Counted from the first letter of the stretch, positions 42,405 to 53,287 are shown. The stretch: 64,000 bases of DNA from Acanthosepion pharaonis (GCA_903632075.3 CAHIKZ030001780.1:1280501-1344500); one strand, 5' to 3'. The notes: generated by a model from the sequence alone, not told the origin. Program-made: numbers and translations.

Positions 42405-43580
42405 AAAAGAGCATAGCATGATGAAAAAGACGCCAAACTTGAAAACAAAATTTTAGCGTCTAAATGTTTATGTTATTATTAAGAGGAAAGATCAAAGTAT
42501 TTTGGGGGTATTTTTTTACATTTTTAATCGTTTCTAGCCCGTCCAAAATTTTCGTTAAAATCTTGTTTTCTTTAGTCAGCAAAATTGATAGATAATCAAT
42601 CATGTCAACAATTTTTTCCATTTTATAAAAAAAAATGAAAATCTAAATTTGAAAATCTTTTAAAAATCAATTATAATTTTTTCAAAATCAGAAATTAAAA
42701 ACCAATGTAAAAATAATAAAATATTTCAGAAATAACAAATAATTGTTTTAAAAATTCATTTTTTATCATTTTGCTTTCAGACAATACAATATTGTCCATG
42801 TTCATTAAAATAAATAAAAGCAATAAAAAGCTTTTGAAATTAAATACAGTGTAACCCGGATATAAGAGAGTTGTCGGGACCGGAAAAGAAGTCTCTTATA
42901 TCCGAGTTTCTCTTATATCCGGGTTTAGTCTATTTTGTTTAGGCAACACAGGCTCTAATTTGGGACCAGAGAAAATCTCTCTTATATCCGGGTTACACTG
43001 TAATATTTTCGTTTTGTTGAGTTTTGTTACATGTTACTACAATTTAGAGATGATTTTCAGTAGAGGTGGTCCAACGATAAAAGAAAAAAAAACAAAAAAC
43101 AAAAAAAAAAACATGATTTGGTTTTTTTAACTATAATCACTAATCTTCCCAAAATTGAAGTTATAGTTTTCGTATGATTACTTATGGGGTTGGTGGTTAA
43201 TGAAAAAAAAAAAAAATTGCCATGACTTTAAAAAAGGAAAACATATTTAAGCTCCATCATTTGTGAATAGTTTCTGAAAATTTCATTAAATTCTGTCAAT
43301 TATTTTTATTTTTGCAAGATTTTCCAAATTATTGTCTATCATACAAAAAAAAAATCATACTAAAAATTTATGTTATTTTACTAGTGCCGGTGATACAAAG
43401 AAATACAAGGTCTTTTTTTTTTAATCAAAATTTAGAATGTTGTAAAAAGAAGGAATTTTTTTTTTAAATGATTAAAAAAATACTTTGATCTTTCTTCTTA
43501 ATAATATAGCATAAACATTTAGACGCTAAAATTTTGTTTTCGTCAAGTTTGGCGTCTTTTTCATCATGTTATGCTCTGTT
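42405..43580. mobile_element. MITE-like element 1 nested in the Tc1 locus
   Basis: Arms 42408-42520 and 43465-43575 are inverted copies, with landmarks GATGAAAAAGACGCCAAACT and TTTTAGCGTCTAAATGTTTA. The interior is AT-rich, non-coding and contains a second MITE (42847-43000). Confidence 0.85.
42847..43000. mobile_element. Pogo/Tigger-like MITE
   Basis: Perfect terminal inverted repeats beginning CAGTGTAACCCGGATATAAG, flanked by a TA target duplication (42845-42846, 43001-43002). 154 bp, non-coding, with extra internal copies of the CTCTTATATCCG motif. CAGTG-type ends and TA target fit the pogo branch of Tc1/mariner. Clean ends indicate recent insertion. Confidence 0.9.
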
Positions 43581-43892
43581 CTGCGATCTCATGAAAGATG
43601 TTGATCTTTCATACCTATACAAATAATAAAAGGGTATTTTAAAACTATTTTCAGTTATTTTGATATGGTTTGTACTTCAACCAATCACAGGTTGTCTTCA
43701 ATATATGTATTATTAACCAAGCACGTTACTCGATCGGTACATAGTGATAACAGGTCTGATACAGTACTGTCCTAAAAAAGAGAAAAAAAGAAAAAAAAAA
43801 GAATTGTCAAATGATATGCAACAGAAAATTATAAAGCTACACAAAGATGGTAAGGGGTCCAGCCTAGATATGTTCAAAACTTCAATAAAATA

Positions 43893-45190
43893 AAAAGAGC
43901 ATACCCTGAGGAAAAAAAAGACCCTAACTTGATTAAACAATTTTTTTTATGCTTAGGAAAGACTAAAATATTCTTTGAATATTTTTTGAAATTTTTTAAT
44001 CCTTTCTAGCACGTCCGAATTTTTAGCAAAAACTCTTGTTTTTTTTTTATTTTTTTTTATTAGTATACCTAATGTAATTTGAAGCAAACATTAGTTAATT
44101 TTTTAGTAGAAAAAATTTAATTGGAAATAAGAGAAGCATGTCTAACAGTGATGATTGGCTTTGGAGGCGTGAATTGACGTTAGGGCAATTTATCGGGCAG
44201 AAGGGCAGAAGTGACAGTATTTTTATTTTTTAAGTGAACCAGCTTATTTAACTATAAAGTAATTATTAATAATGAAACACTTTCAAAAGTCTGATATTGA
44301 TTTCTTTTTTTAACAAAGATATGTCCAAAGCCTGCACTGTTTCCGTCCCTAAAATTGAATCTAAAAATGGAAAATTAATAATTGCAGTATATCTTTCACT
44401 GAAAAAGAAAAAAATATATATTTAAAAAATGAAAAAAAAATATTTAGTAAAATATGAAAAAAAAAACATTAAAAATTTTGAAAATGCGACGGTGATGGTG
44501 AAACAACTCAAGCACACTGCACACGTGACATTATTTCAAAATCGTGCTTCCGGGAGTGTTTTAAATACATTTTTTCGTATATTAAAAAAATTATTGTAAA
44601 AATACACCGTTTCGCAGATTGTAATAAGCTTTCATTCAAATTTAAGATCTACAAAAAGTAGATCTTTTAATAAGACCATTTCTTCAGAAACACTCCTTCA
44701 AATTTAATTTTAAAATATTTAACAACTTTATCACATTTTGAATTTAAAATTTTTAAAAAATAGAAAACAATTCTTGTAAAAAATTCATTTTCAAGTTTTC
44801 CTAAAATTAAGTGTGTGGTGGGTAACATGTAAAAAAAATTACCATCATTTTCTAAAAAAACAAACTGAAAACTAAAATAATTTAATTCATTTTTTAATAA
44901 GTTCTGAAACGTTAATTAAAATCTGACAATTATTTGATTTTTGCAAGAATTTTCAAATTAATGTGTTTTTCAAATGAAAAAAAACGCGAAAAAAACTAAT
45001 GCTAAATATTACGCGACCTCTGACCTAAAAAAAAAAGAGAAGATTTTCAACAAAAATTCATAAGTGCCAGAAAAGAATAAAAATTTTTAAAAAATAATAA
45101 AAAAAATTCTTTGGCCTTTCCTCTTATTGATAATATAAACTTTTTTCACGATAAAATTTTGTTTTGGGGGCCTTTTTTCATCATGCTTTT
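43893..45190. mobile_element. MITE-like element 2 nested in the Tc1 locus
   Basis: Arms about 43895-44040 and 45055-45185 are diverged inverted copies related to element 1 (AAAGAGCAT at the left end, ATCATGCTTTTTT at the right). The interior is AT-rich with a small perfect hairpin AAGATCTAC..GTAGATCTT at 44644-44667. No coding sequence. Confidence 0.6.
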
Positions 45191-45205
45191 TTGGTGAACA
45201 TACCT

Positions 45206-46133
45206 ACCCCAGGGGTATCGAAAAATTGCTCAAGATTTAAATTTGCTTGTGTGTACAGTGGGTGTTGTTGTTTGAAATTGGAAAAAATATGATACTACTG
45301 AAAATATTCAAAGGAGTGGTCGTCCGTGTAAATTAAGCGAGGCTACTGAACAATATATAGCCCGGAATGTGAAGAAATAACCGTTTTTAACTTGAAAAGA
45401 AATTCAGAACGATCTGAAAAATGCCAAAATTGAATTAAGAGATCACTGAATCGTACAGGCCTGTATTCTAGATCACCAAGAAATATTCCATTATTAAAAC
45501 ATAAACATGTACAAGAAGACCATTTGAAATTTGTAAAAAAATGAATTCTGGAAGAAATTTATTTGGTCAGATGAAATGAAAATTCAGCTTTTCGGGAGAA
45601 ACATGTGCACCCAGGTATGGCGGAAAAAAGGAACTGAATACAACCTAGTAAACACCATAGCAGTTAAATATGGGAGTGGAAGTGTAATGATTTGGGGTTG
45701 TTTTTCCTATAACGAAGTAGGAGAAATGGAAGTCATCGAAGGAAGAATGACTGCATCAAAGTACAAGTAAATCTTATCAAGCCATCTATTAAAAAATGCA
45801 ACAGGTTTGAGGCTTGACCGAGATTTTCTATTCCAACAGGACAATGATCCAAAGCCCATGGCTAAAACAACTCAACACTGGTTCAATGAAAATGGAATCG
45901 ATGTTCTGGAATGGCCTAGACAGTCATCGGATCTCAATCCAATAAAAAATTTATGGAAAAAGTTGAAGTTGAGAGTACACGCAAGAAATCAAAAAAAATC
46001 TCAAGGAACTGAAGAAAATCTGTAAAAAGAATGGGTGAAACTGCCCAAATCTTCATGCAAGAAGCTTGTTGAAAACTACAGAAAATGACTCAAGGCTGTA
46101 AGGCAGAACAGAGGAGATGCTACTAAATATTAA
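45206..46133 (+). pseudogene. Tc1-family transposase, inactivated
   Basis: Reading through stops and shifts gives 'YRKIAQDLNLLVCTVG' (second helix-turn-helix half), 'NIQRSGRPCKLSE' (the GRPR-type linker), 'KFIWSDEMKIQLFGRN' (first catalytic Asp, WSDE), 'KYGSGSVMIWGCFSYNEVGE', 'FLFQQDNDPKPMAKTTQHW' (second Asp, QQDNDP) and 'RQSSDLNPIKNLWKKLK'. In that last block the family DLNPIENLW has K in place of the catalytic Glu. The N-terminal helix-turn-helix start is cut off at about 45206, where nested MITE DNA begins. Stops (45380, 45770), frameshifts and the E-to-K change make it non-functional. Confidence 0.9.
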
Positions 46134-46143
46134 TACATAGTGT

Positions 46144-46296
46144 TAAATACTTTTGCACACAGTTAAATTCGCAAATTGGCAATAAAAGTACATAAAAACA
46201 ATGTTTCTCAATTTTGCTTTATGTTTAGTTAGACAATGTTCATTAAAATATTTAAAGTAAGTATCATTCAAATTGAACAATTTTTTATTGTGAAAT
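46144..46296 (-). repeat. Long inverted repeat, right arm (Tc1 locus)
   Basis: Partner of 42244-42395. A second Tc1-like terminus 'ATACTTTTGCTACCCACTG' lies outside it at 46319-46337. Confidence 0.9.
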
Positions 46297-46334
46297 TTAT
46301 AAAGAACCGATATGTTAAATACTTTTGCTACCCA

Positions 46335-46454
46335 CTGAAACAGCCTGTCGCCTCTGAGTGTTGACTTCAATGTTCACTTCCATATTTACATACACTCTGT
46401 CTCTGATATTGACCACTTTATCCCATAAATATACCACACCTTAAAACTATATTT

Positions 46455-46460
<6 letters not shown>
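46335..46460. mobile_element. TA-linked foldback repeat, copy 4 (half)
   Basis: GTTGACTTCAATGTTCACTT, ACATACACTCTGTCTCTGAT and ACCTTAAAACTATATTTC match the family at 23563-23803 (inverted). It ends at a (TA)n tract. Confidence 0.75.

Positions 46461-46501
<41 letters not shown>
46458..46501. repeat. (TA)n microsatellite
   Basis: TA tract. Confidence 0.97.
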
Positions 46502-46502
<1 letters not shown>

Positions 46503-46504
46503 CA

Positions 46505-47520
46505 CTGTGCTTAGGTTACAATTCGTTAACATAAAATGCTCATGAAAGCAACTGAAAGATATTGTTCAATTACTCTTTTTATATTTTGCGCCCCAACTTA
46601 GACCAACTACAAAGGTAAAAATGACCAATTTTATAGCAAGCCTAAAAGTAAAAATATATGCAGTATCAATCGATTGTTGACATATTTTAATTTTTGTTAA
46701 AAAAATTACGTTTACGAGAGAAAAAAACATAAATTTTATCTGAAACTCTTTCTAAAGTTATAGATTTTTAACAGAATTAGTGTGGATTTGCAAATCTAAA
46801 TCTTTGAATTCAAAGCAGGCAATTATAAATCCAAATCAAAAGTCTTATAATCTGTACCTATTTAATCAACTATTTGTAAAATTTACAATGCCTCATACTA
46901 CTCTGCCTTTATATAGACAATTACATTTGTCTGTTTAGAGATAGAGAGAAAGAGATTAAATTAATCCCGCAAGTCATTGTTCATGATCTGCTGGGTCTGG
47001 CCTGTCTCCAGAGTATGGAGCTGGGGGCTAGGAGTCCTGCACTCCCCATAAATCATCCCCACCCAACCGTGAAAAAATGTTGCGAACTAATTTTAGCGTG
47101 TAAATTCTTACTAAGCCGACACAACTTAAAGGTACTCCCCGCCAAAAACATTCTGACGGACGGGCCAGTATGTTGGGTGCTCTGCGCGTCTCTTCTTTCG
47201 ACCTTAAAGATTACATTTACTTACAAGACGTGTGTGTGCGCGCGCACATGCACGATCATCCCACAAACCCATATAAGTTAACCTTTGAATATCATTCAAA
47301 TCTACATAGGTATCGCAAGATCCATTGATAATAATAGCTTTCCTTAGTGGTTTTGAAAGCCCCTTTTTGACAGATCACTTAATGTTCTTGAAAATTAAAT
47401 GAAGATGCTCAAAGACATCTTCTGTCGATTAGGTGATTATAGGAAAAAAAGGTTTTCAGAAAAACAGGTATTTTGAAAGATAAATTCGAAAAATGAAACA
47501 AAATTAAAAGTCAATTGCAC
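46505..47520. other. Unassigned sequence
   Basis: Mostly AT-rich. The stretch 46985-47240 is less AT-rich with an 88-codon frame of no recognised family. It may be an unrecognised repeat or an exon, and I cannot tell which. Confidence 0.4.
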
Positions 47521-47527
47521 AAAAATG

Positions 47528-47568
<41 letters not shown>

Positions 47569-47765
47569 TCCTTTGATCTTTTGTATACACATTTCTTTCC
47601 GGTTCCCAACCAGAGACCTAAGTTCAAGAATGGTTTTATGACATTTTACACTGATCATTTTTGTAAAACAAATGAAATAAATAAACTAAGAACACATATT
47701 TTACATAGATATCGCCTTTCGTAAGGTGTGGGCTGTACTTGTGAGTATAATTTTCTTAAGGTTTG
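47528..47765 (-). mobile_element. LINE with (AAT)n tail, copy D (3' end)
   Basis: (ATT)n at 47528-47569 followed on the minus strand by the 3' UTR and the C-terminal codons 'LTSTAHTLRKAISM' with a stop. Same layout as copies A and C at 36868 and 38177. Confidence 0.85.
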
Positions 47766-47794
47766 GTATATTCACTCATGCACAAATACTTTTG

Positions 47795-47985
47795 TGAAAG
47801 GTATGAATCCATCTCTTCTCAAACCCCCTCCAGACTCGCCACCCAGCCATGGGTTAAATAGTAGAACAGACTGGGTTCTTTAGTCTTGGTTGGCAACCAG
47901 TCTAGTGCAGAAAGAAATGGCAACCTACTGCTGGGAAATCTACTGCCTTGCCAGTTATGTATCGAAAGATACATGATCAGCCAAT
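47795..47985 (+). mobile_element. SINE family S3, copy 4
   Basis: GTGAAAGGTATGAATCCATC, AATAGTAGAACAGACTGGGT and TTGGCAACCAGTCTAG shared with copies 31615 and 32340. It lies directly downstream of LINE copy D. Confidence 0.75.
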
Positions 47986-47989
47986 TGTG

Positions 47990-49420
47990 TATCGTGTCTG
48001 GTACTTAACTGACTGATTGAAGAGGAGTTTGTAATGAAAACTGGTTACTGGTTAAAATTTGCTAACAAATTTCAGTTAAAATTGAATTAATTCAATTTTT
48101 TTTTTTTTTAGGTACTACCATGAACTTCATTTTAAACAATTTATTTTAAATGCCTTCTTTGAACTTAAATTTGGGCTTTATTTGAAAGATAATAGACAGA
48201 AATAGACCAAAGCTAATCCGAATTAAATGAAAGCAATTTTCCAATAATAAATGAATATCTAAGGCATTTTTAAAACATTATCAGCTTTTCTTGTCATTAT
48301 AGAAAAATGTAAACAGCAAATTTAAAAATCTCTCAAAATTCAGTATCTCTTCTAGATATGTTTTGAAGTCATCTTTGTAAATTTAAAGATTAATTAATGG
48401 GATTGCACTTTTCACTTAAAACTTAATGAAAATAACCTTTACTTACACACGGTAGCCTGTTCAAAAGTCAAAAATAAAGAATGTATAAATTAAAAATTGT
48501 GCAAAAAATAAAAAATAAAAATTAAATAAATATGAAACACCAACTAGTCAATAATGAAGACATTGGTACTTATGTTTAAAAATAAATTATCTTTATAACC
48601 AATAGGTGTTAGTTTGAGAATATAACTTTTTTGTATACTATTTTATGAAACTTAATAGAATGAATAATTTTATTTTTTATATGACATTAGAAATATTTTC
48701 TTTTTAGTTAAATAGTACTTTTGAGTTTAATACACTGCTTTTATTTTTTATTTTCATACCTGTTTGATGTCATAAAGTATCTAATTGCACTTAATGTGCT
48801 TTCTTTTTAATTATTCTGAATTATCATATATCATATTACTCTTTGGATAAGGAAAAGTAGAACTGAAAATTCTACATTTCCTTCTTGAAATTTTTTGCTT
48901 TCATTTTTTAAGAATGCATCCATTTTGGTGATAACCATTTTTTTTACTAGATATTTATAAATAGGACAGAGTATAATGCAGAAAAAAAAGAACAGGATTA
49001 GCTATAGTGTGCTCTTACATGGTTTAGTTGTGAGTAAAAATTTGGTTAACGTTAGGACTGTCTACTCAAAGGCAAAAGTAGATTTATCTTTTCACAATGG
49101 CATCCATAGTATTAAAAGACAGTAGGAAATAGAGAGTCTTTCACTTTTAAACTGCTTTATACAATGCCACCTAGTGGACATTAAGAGACTCCCCTGATAC
49201 ATCAGGTACAGTAATCCAACAAGGTTCTTCTTTTGTACAGAACTTCATTGGATTTTACTCAACATCAGAGGCTTTTATCAGCAAGATGTCAGTTTACCAC
49301 AAAAAGTCTTAAATCTTCATTTATCAAAGCTGGAAATAGTGTATATTTGTGTGTGAAGCTAATGTATATTATCTTAAAACATTCATTTTACAGGAACAAT
49401 ATTCAAATGAATATAGGACT
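47990..49420. other. Unassigned AT-rich sequence
   Basis: No gene recognised in about 1.4 kb. Possible intron or 3' flank of the minus-strand exon candidate to its right, by position only. Confidence 0.4.
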
Positions 49421-49423
49421 CGA

Positions 49424-49917
49424 TTAACTTTGTAGTATTTGATCACTTTCAAAGCAGACAGAATCAGTTTCAACTTCAGGAGTGATTACATTGGGAAGAG
49501 TATCAACTTGTTGGCTGGCTGGATCAGGAAAAGAATCAAATCAACTTGAGGGCCAGCTGGATCAAGAAGAGAATAAACTTGAGGGCTGGGTGGACCAGGA
49601 AGAGTATCAGCGTGAAAGATGGTTGGATCAGAAAGAGAATCAAGTTCAGGAGTGACTGGATCAGGAAGAGAATCAACTTGAGGGTTGGTTGAATCAGGAT
49701 GAGGATCAACTTGACGGTAGGTTATATCAGGAAGAGGATCAACTTAAGGGTTGATGGGATAACTGAAGAGCATCAAGGGCTGGCTGGATCAGGAAGAGCA
49801 TCAAGTTGAGTGCTGGCTGGATCAGGAAGAGGGTCAACTTCAGGGTTGGTTGGATCAGGAAGAAGATCAACTTTAGGGAGTAATGGTTCTGAATGATGGT
49901 CAATTTCAAGAGCCAAT
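49424..49917 (-). pseudogene. Candidate 3' terminal exon with 11-residue Pro/Asp repeat
   Basis: Minus strand: a polypyrimidine stretch ending TTACTTCCTTCAG is followed at 49917 by coding-like sequence. About 14 imperfect 33-bp units encode an 11-residue repeat such as 'VDPLPDPASTQLDALPDP' (pattern V/L-D-x-L-P-D-P-x-x-P-Q/E). Then comes a non-repeat end 'TPEVETDSVCFESDQILQS' and a stop at 49424-49426. The amino acid pattern is kept better than the DNA, and the acceptor, repeat and terminal codons line up as one exon. Three small indels break the frame: a 5-bp deletion causing a stop at 49775-49773, a 1-bp gain near 49760 and a 5-bp ATCAA duplication near 49540. So it is a pseudogene, or the assembly has errors. 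Function unknown; acidic Pro-rich repeats are usually disordered. Confidence 0.5.
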
Positions 49918-50350
49918 CTGAAGGAAGTAAATGAAGAAAATTATCAAATCTGGTGAAGACCTTATAATGATTATCTTGTTAACGAGAATCCATTTTTGTA
50001 TCTTTCCTTCCAGTCAATTCACTCTATTCATCTGAGTGTCAGACAAATATTCCTGTGTGATTGGTATTTGAGGAAATTCCATGATATTTATCATGCTCTA
50101 ACAAATAAATGGACTTGAAGTTCATTACTTCCAACATCAGATTTTGTTTGATTTCACTGTTCAAATGATGACGTAAGTTTGCTGTAGTTTGAGTGCCATG
50201 TTTGATTTAAATATTTGTTTATATTTTGAAACTAACCGTAACTCAGATATAAAAACATGAGAAGATGAGAACAACACACCGAATAATATAAATAGTGTAA
50301 ATTGTCAAAATATTGTTAAACACTGGTTTTTCTTTAACTGTACTCTTCTC

Positions 50351-50356
<6 letters not shown>

Positions 50357-50403
<47 letters not shown>

Positions 50404-50420
50404 AATAATAATAATAATAT
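50357..50420. repeat. (ATT)n-(AAT)n palindromic microsatellite
   Basis: About fourteen ATT units followed by six AAT units, so the tract is self-complementary. No LINE 3' UTR adjoins it, unlike the other ATT tracts. Confidence 0.95.
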
Positions 50421-50854
50421 GTGTCAAGTCACTCTATGAGTATTACTGTGATACCATGTAATCCACTACTGCTAGCCACATGGAATAGTTATTGGCAACT
50501 AAACCAGTTCCCCCACCAGTTTTTTTTTTTCTTTTGAGAATGGTGGTTAAATACTCAGCATAAGTAAAAACCCATCAAAAAGTGGATGAAACTTATTGTA
50601 GGATCAAAGGCTATCAAACCTTTAAACACATTTTGTTTATAAGCAAAATAGTCAGTAAAATTGTCAGTAAATAGTAAAATTTTTTTATCACAAATGCTTT
50701 TGCATTTTGAGAAATAATTTGTTGACTGCATATGTTTTAAAGATTTCTATATGCTATTTAAGTTTCAGTATAGGGTTGTCCCATATTGATATGAAAATAC
50801 AGGTAACCCAATATCAATTTTTTATTTGTCTGAATTTTTGACATGAAAAGTATT

Positions 50855-50965
50855 ATCATTATTATAATTTGATCTTCTCACACCAGCATCCTAACATTAG
50901 TTGTTACAGTGTTTTGACTGTTATTGCCTCTGAACTTCTTCAGGTGTGTCTCTTATAGTAGATAA
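50855..50965 (-). mobile_element. SINE-like repeat, family S1, fragment
   Basis: Minus strand contains 'ACACCTGAAGAAGTTCAGAG' and a GTCAAAACACTGTAACAAC end, resembling the body of the repeats at 14848 and 20178. Confidence 0.5.
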
Positions 50966-51365
50966 ACTGTACAAAAATAAGGCAAGAGTGTGTTGAGGTT
51001 GTGAAAAAACATTTAACAGGTAACAGATTGTTCTCTTAACAGTTAAAAGGTGGAACAGGTAGAAAAGAGGGATAGATGGGAGGAAATAAAAAATTGAATA
51101 ATGACTAATGAAGCCATTGTCTCAAAAATCACAGCACGGCAAGCGATATGTAACTTCCAGAACAAAATGTGCCAAGGGAATAAGACACTTAATCTCCAAC
51201 GACAGCAAAGCAAATCTTGCCAAAAGAAGACTGCTGACTTTCTTGTTTCTTTTATTGACATGAGACAGTTGACAAAGACCCAGATCTGGACAAGTTGCAG
51301 AAAGGCCTATATCTGGATATACCAAGCTGTTCTCATAAGGGAACATTTGGCAATCATTGATTGAG

Positions 51366-51510
51366 CAGCTTGTACTACTGTCCTTTGAAATTTACAAAAT
51401 ATTTCTCTTAAAACAATTTTTCAGAAAAATAGTTTTCTCAAGCCTAGTAACTGTTATTCATAGGGGTTTCTTTCCTAACCTTTATTTGAAGTCATGTGGA
51501 ATATCAACAG
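51366..51510 (+). repeat. Dispersed repeat X, copy 2 (inverted-pair left arm)
   Basis: Inverted copy of 52305-52420 with CTCTTAAAACAATTTTTCAG and CAGTAACTGTTATTCAT-type landmarks. The arms lie about 850 bp apart and bracket two LINE fragments. Confidence 0.85.
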
Positions 51511-51539
51511 CTTGATTGAGGATGAGAAGACCTACCAGG

Positions 51540-51935
51540 ATTTATTATCAGTGCACATAGCCTTTACATCAAAAGATACTCAGATGACACTGTATTGATG
51601 GCCACCTAAGAAAGGTAACTGAATGAATTCTTAGACAAGTTAGTAAAGGAAAGCAAGAAGAAAGGAATGACTATTAACTGTAAGAAAACAAAATGCATGG
51701 TCGTCAGCGAAAGAGACAGCCAAAGGTGTGAGTTACATATTGGGGATGTCGCAATCAAATAGATAAAGAAATTTAATTAATTGGGTAATTAGTAATAAAT
51801 GAAAGAAAGTGTGACACAGAAATATTAACGAATAGCCAAATATATCTTCTTGAAACTAAGCAAAGTATTAACAGATAGGAAAAGTGCTGAAATGCCATAT
51901 TGTATCTATATGGCAGTGAATGTTGGTAAATCTAC
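51540..51935 (+). pseudogene. LINE RT fragment (RTE-like), copy 1
   Basis: Broken translation: 'DTQMTLY*WPPKKGN' is a decayed form of the catalytic 'RYADDTVLMAE' block. It is followed by 'LTVRKQNAWSSAKE' in the shifted frame of 'TINCKKTKCMVVSK', then 'LIGDV.I'-type and 'KLSKVL'-type segments. The order matches the RT palm-to-thumb part of RTE-like LINEs. Several stops. Confidence 0.7.
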
Positions 51936-51954
51936 CAAGATATATTATTGACAG

Positions 51955-52200
51955 GTTAATTTTAAAAACATTAGATATGCAGATGACACTGTGTTGATGG
52001 CAGCCGAAGAAAGAACTCTTAGACAAGGTAGTAAGTGAAAGCAAGGACTAACTGTAAGAAGACAAAATGCATGATCATCAGCACTACATATTGGGGATGT
52101 CAATATCAAGAAGGCATAGAAATTTAACTATCTGGATATTATAGTAAGAGATGAAAGAAAATGTGGCACAGAAATCAGAATGTGAATAGGAATAACTAAT
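51955..52200 (+). pseudogene. LINE RT fragment (RTE-like), copy 2
   Basis: Directly downstream and parallel to copy 1. 'TLDMQMTLC*WQPKKE' (again the YADDTVLMA block with a frame slip), then 'LHIGDV' and 'KFNYLDIIVRDERKCGTEI'. Either a tandem partial duplication or two insertions. Confidence 0.7.
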
Positions 52201-52304
52201 CAGTAGTATACAGAGAGGGAAGGCAGAGTGGGGGTATGGCTCTGGACACCCATATCGAGAAGTGAAATAAAAACTTAGTTTTAGAAATTTGAAATTGCAA
52301 GGAC

Positions 52305-52420
52305 AAAGAGAGCAAAGAGGAAAGAAACCCCCATGAATAACAGTTACTGGGCTTGAGAAAACTATTTTTCTGAAAAATTGTTTTAAGAGAAATATTAGTA
52401 GTACAAGTTAAAAGAGCAAC
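52305..52420 (-). repeat. Dispersed repeat X, copy 3 (inverted-pair right arm)
   Basis: Partner of 51366-51510. Confidence 0.85.
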
Positions 52421-52629
52421 AAAAAACAAGAAGTTGTGGAGAGACATGATTGCCCATGCCTTGAAGTGATAGGACACATAAAAGAAAATGAAATATTTTA
52501 TTATAACTGTTTAGCAACCTGCTTTATAAATTATGAAACTGTCAGATGTACAATGTAACGATATTTGGCTGAGTGCTTTATAATGAATGTGTATGCATAT
52601 ATATAAATTTTCCAATGAAAATTCATATA

Positions 52630-52633
52630 TATG

Positions 52634-52670
<37 letters not shown>

Positions 52671-52815
52671 CTCATACTTACACTTTCTCTAAATTCTGTT
52701 TTGATTTCCGGAGTTGTTTTTTCTGTTTTCATTTTGAATTTGTAGGTCTGATGATTTGGATCGTATTTACGATTCCAATGGAATAAATTATGACCATGGA
52801 ATATTAGTGTTTAAG

Positions 52816-52871
<56 letters not shown>
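52630..52871. repeat. (CA)n and (TA)n microsatellites
   Basis: (CA)n at 52634-52649, (TA)n at 52650-52670 and (TA)n at 52823-52871, with unassigned sequence between. Confidence 0.95.
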
Positions 52872-52873
<2 letters not shown>

Positions 52874-53160
52874 CAGTAAGGTTTACCCTTTACAAGACCC
52901 AAAGGCCACTTGGAGTAGAGGTTTACGTTAGGAGGCAATTTGTGCATATAGAAATGAAAGATAATGGTTAACCTTAGTCTTGAACAGGTTAAGATTGTAG
53001 TGATTGGGGAAACATCCTCTTGGGAGTCTGTTCCACAGAGTAGTGGTTCACAGGAAGAAACCATTTGAGTGGAACTAACTTTTCACCAATGGAATACAGA
53101 GGGAATGTGGGTGGTTTGAGAAAACGTAATACAACGAGTGGAGAATAATTTGTCACCATA
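52872..53160 (-). pseudogene. LINE 3' end, family J1, copy j
   Basis: Minus-strand copy with the family tail next to the (TA)n tract at 52871. Protein traces: 'IPLYSIGEKLVPLKWF' and 'NHYSVEQTPKRMFPQSL' (family LWN.LP..CFP), then 'TCSRLRLTIIFHFY' (family L..FKSRVNRYL). Confidence 0.75.
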
Positions 53161-53162
53161 CA

Positions 53163-53223
<61 letters not shown>

Positions 53224-53227
53224 TTAA

Positions 53228-53282
<55 letters not shown>
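53160..53282. repeat. (CATA)n, (TA)n and (CT)n microsatellites
   Basis: CATA units at 53160-53189, TA at 53190-53219, CT at 53230-53250 and TA at 53251-53282. Confidence 0.97.

Positions 53283-53287
<5 letters not shown>

Larger units (their letters stand above)
49920..51360. other. Unassigned sequence, possible upstream intron of the exon candidate
   Basis: No gene recognised. A 50-kb-region microsatellite and a SINE fragment are annotated separately. Open frames at 51043-51364 on both strands show no family motif. Confidence 0.4.

Noticed and set aside
46985..47281. 88-codon frame in a less AT-rich patch
   Set aside because: No recognisable family and no clear splice sites. It may be an unrecognised repeat, so it was left as unassigned.
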